Source: Timburyella sp030842085 (GTDB lineage Bacteria; Bacillota; Clostridia; Oscillospirales; Acutalibacteraceae). From it: DNA of 13,022 nucleotides. Positions 13,006-13,022 of this stretch are shown in pieces; position 1 is the first letter of the stretch, and each line of letters starts with the position of its first letter. A program made the position numbers and the translations under genes. Below the pieces are notes generated by a model that did no database searches, had not been told where the DNA came from, and saw only the letters and a program-made list of their open reading frames with translations. The stretch spans positions 1 to 13,022 of the forward strand of contig JAUUSE010000050.1 of assembly GCA_030842085.1 (NCBI GenBank), read 5' to 3'.

Positions 13006-13022
13006 TTATCCCTGGCGCTGTT
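13006..13022 (-). CDS. rpmJ: 50S ribosomal protein L36, C-terminal end only
   Basis: The last complete codons before a TAA stop (13008-13006), read on the minus strand, are CAG CGC CAG GGA, that is Gln-Arg-Gln-Gly, preceded by two bases compatible with Lys. Bacterial L36 ends in KQRQG, and rpmJ is the usual gene directly before rpsM, so this is the end of rpmJ; the rest lies beyond the window. Confidence 0.85.

Noticed and set aside
1..13022. Mobile elements, CRISPR arrays, tRNA or rRNA genes
   Set aside because: No transposase or integrase, no terminal inverted repeats, no regularly spaced repeats and no tRNA-like cloverleaf were seen anywhere in the window.

Overview
The window is chromosomal DNA of a Gram-positive, probably anaerobic, spore-forming clostridial bacterium (Bacillota). 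The evidence is strong AGGAGG ribosome binding sites, GTG and TTG starts, heavy use of ATA isoleucine codons, a BofA-type sporulation gene with a sigma-E-like promoter, a lipoprotein signal, a sortase-type surface anchor, and a clostridial-style L17 beginning MPGTRKLGR. The genus cannot be told from the sequence. Nearly all genes are on the minus strand; only a lipoprotein at the left end and a GNAT acetyltransferase are on the plus strand.

Left part (1-4750): a plus-strand lipoprotein of unknown function converges on a thioredoxin gene across a perfect bidirectional terminator. Next, reading on the minus strand, a phosphoglucomutase gene with a good vegetative promoter is followed 30 bases later by a secreted protein built from squalene-cyclase/prenyltransferase-like repeats and ending in an NPSTG sortase-type anchor.

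Middle (4750-5800): a small bofA-family gene (inhibitor of pro-sigma-K processing) carries its own sigma-E-like promoter and terminator and is divergent from the acetyltransferase gene.

Accessory cluster (5809-9995): four minus-strand genes read right to left as Gfo/Idh/MocA dehydrogenase, divergent Gfo/Idh/MocA-like protein, TIM-barrel sugar isomerase/epimerase and a second canonical Gfo/Idh/MocA dehydrogenase. The gaps hold stem-loops, and a promoter with a poor -35 is preceded by two 9-base direct repeats 21 bases apart. The set suggests NAD-dependent oxidation and rearrangement or cleavage of a sugar, polyol or glycoside, possibly through a keto-sugar. No transporter, kinase or regulator is present in the window, so the substrate is open. 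This is the most interesting part of the window.

Right part (10004-13022): a small four-helix membrane protein of unknown function, then the end of the ribosomal alpha operon, transcribed leftwards: the last codons of rpmJ, rpsM (S13), rpsK (S11), rpoA (RNA polymerase alpha) and rplQ (L17), closed by a 19-bp terminator hairpin. rpsD (S4), usually between rpsK and rpoA in clostridia, is not there.
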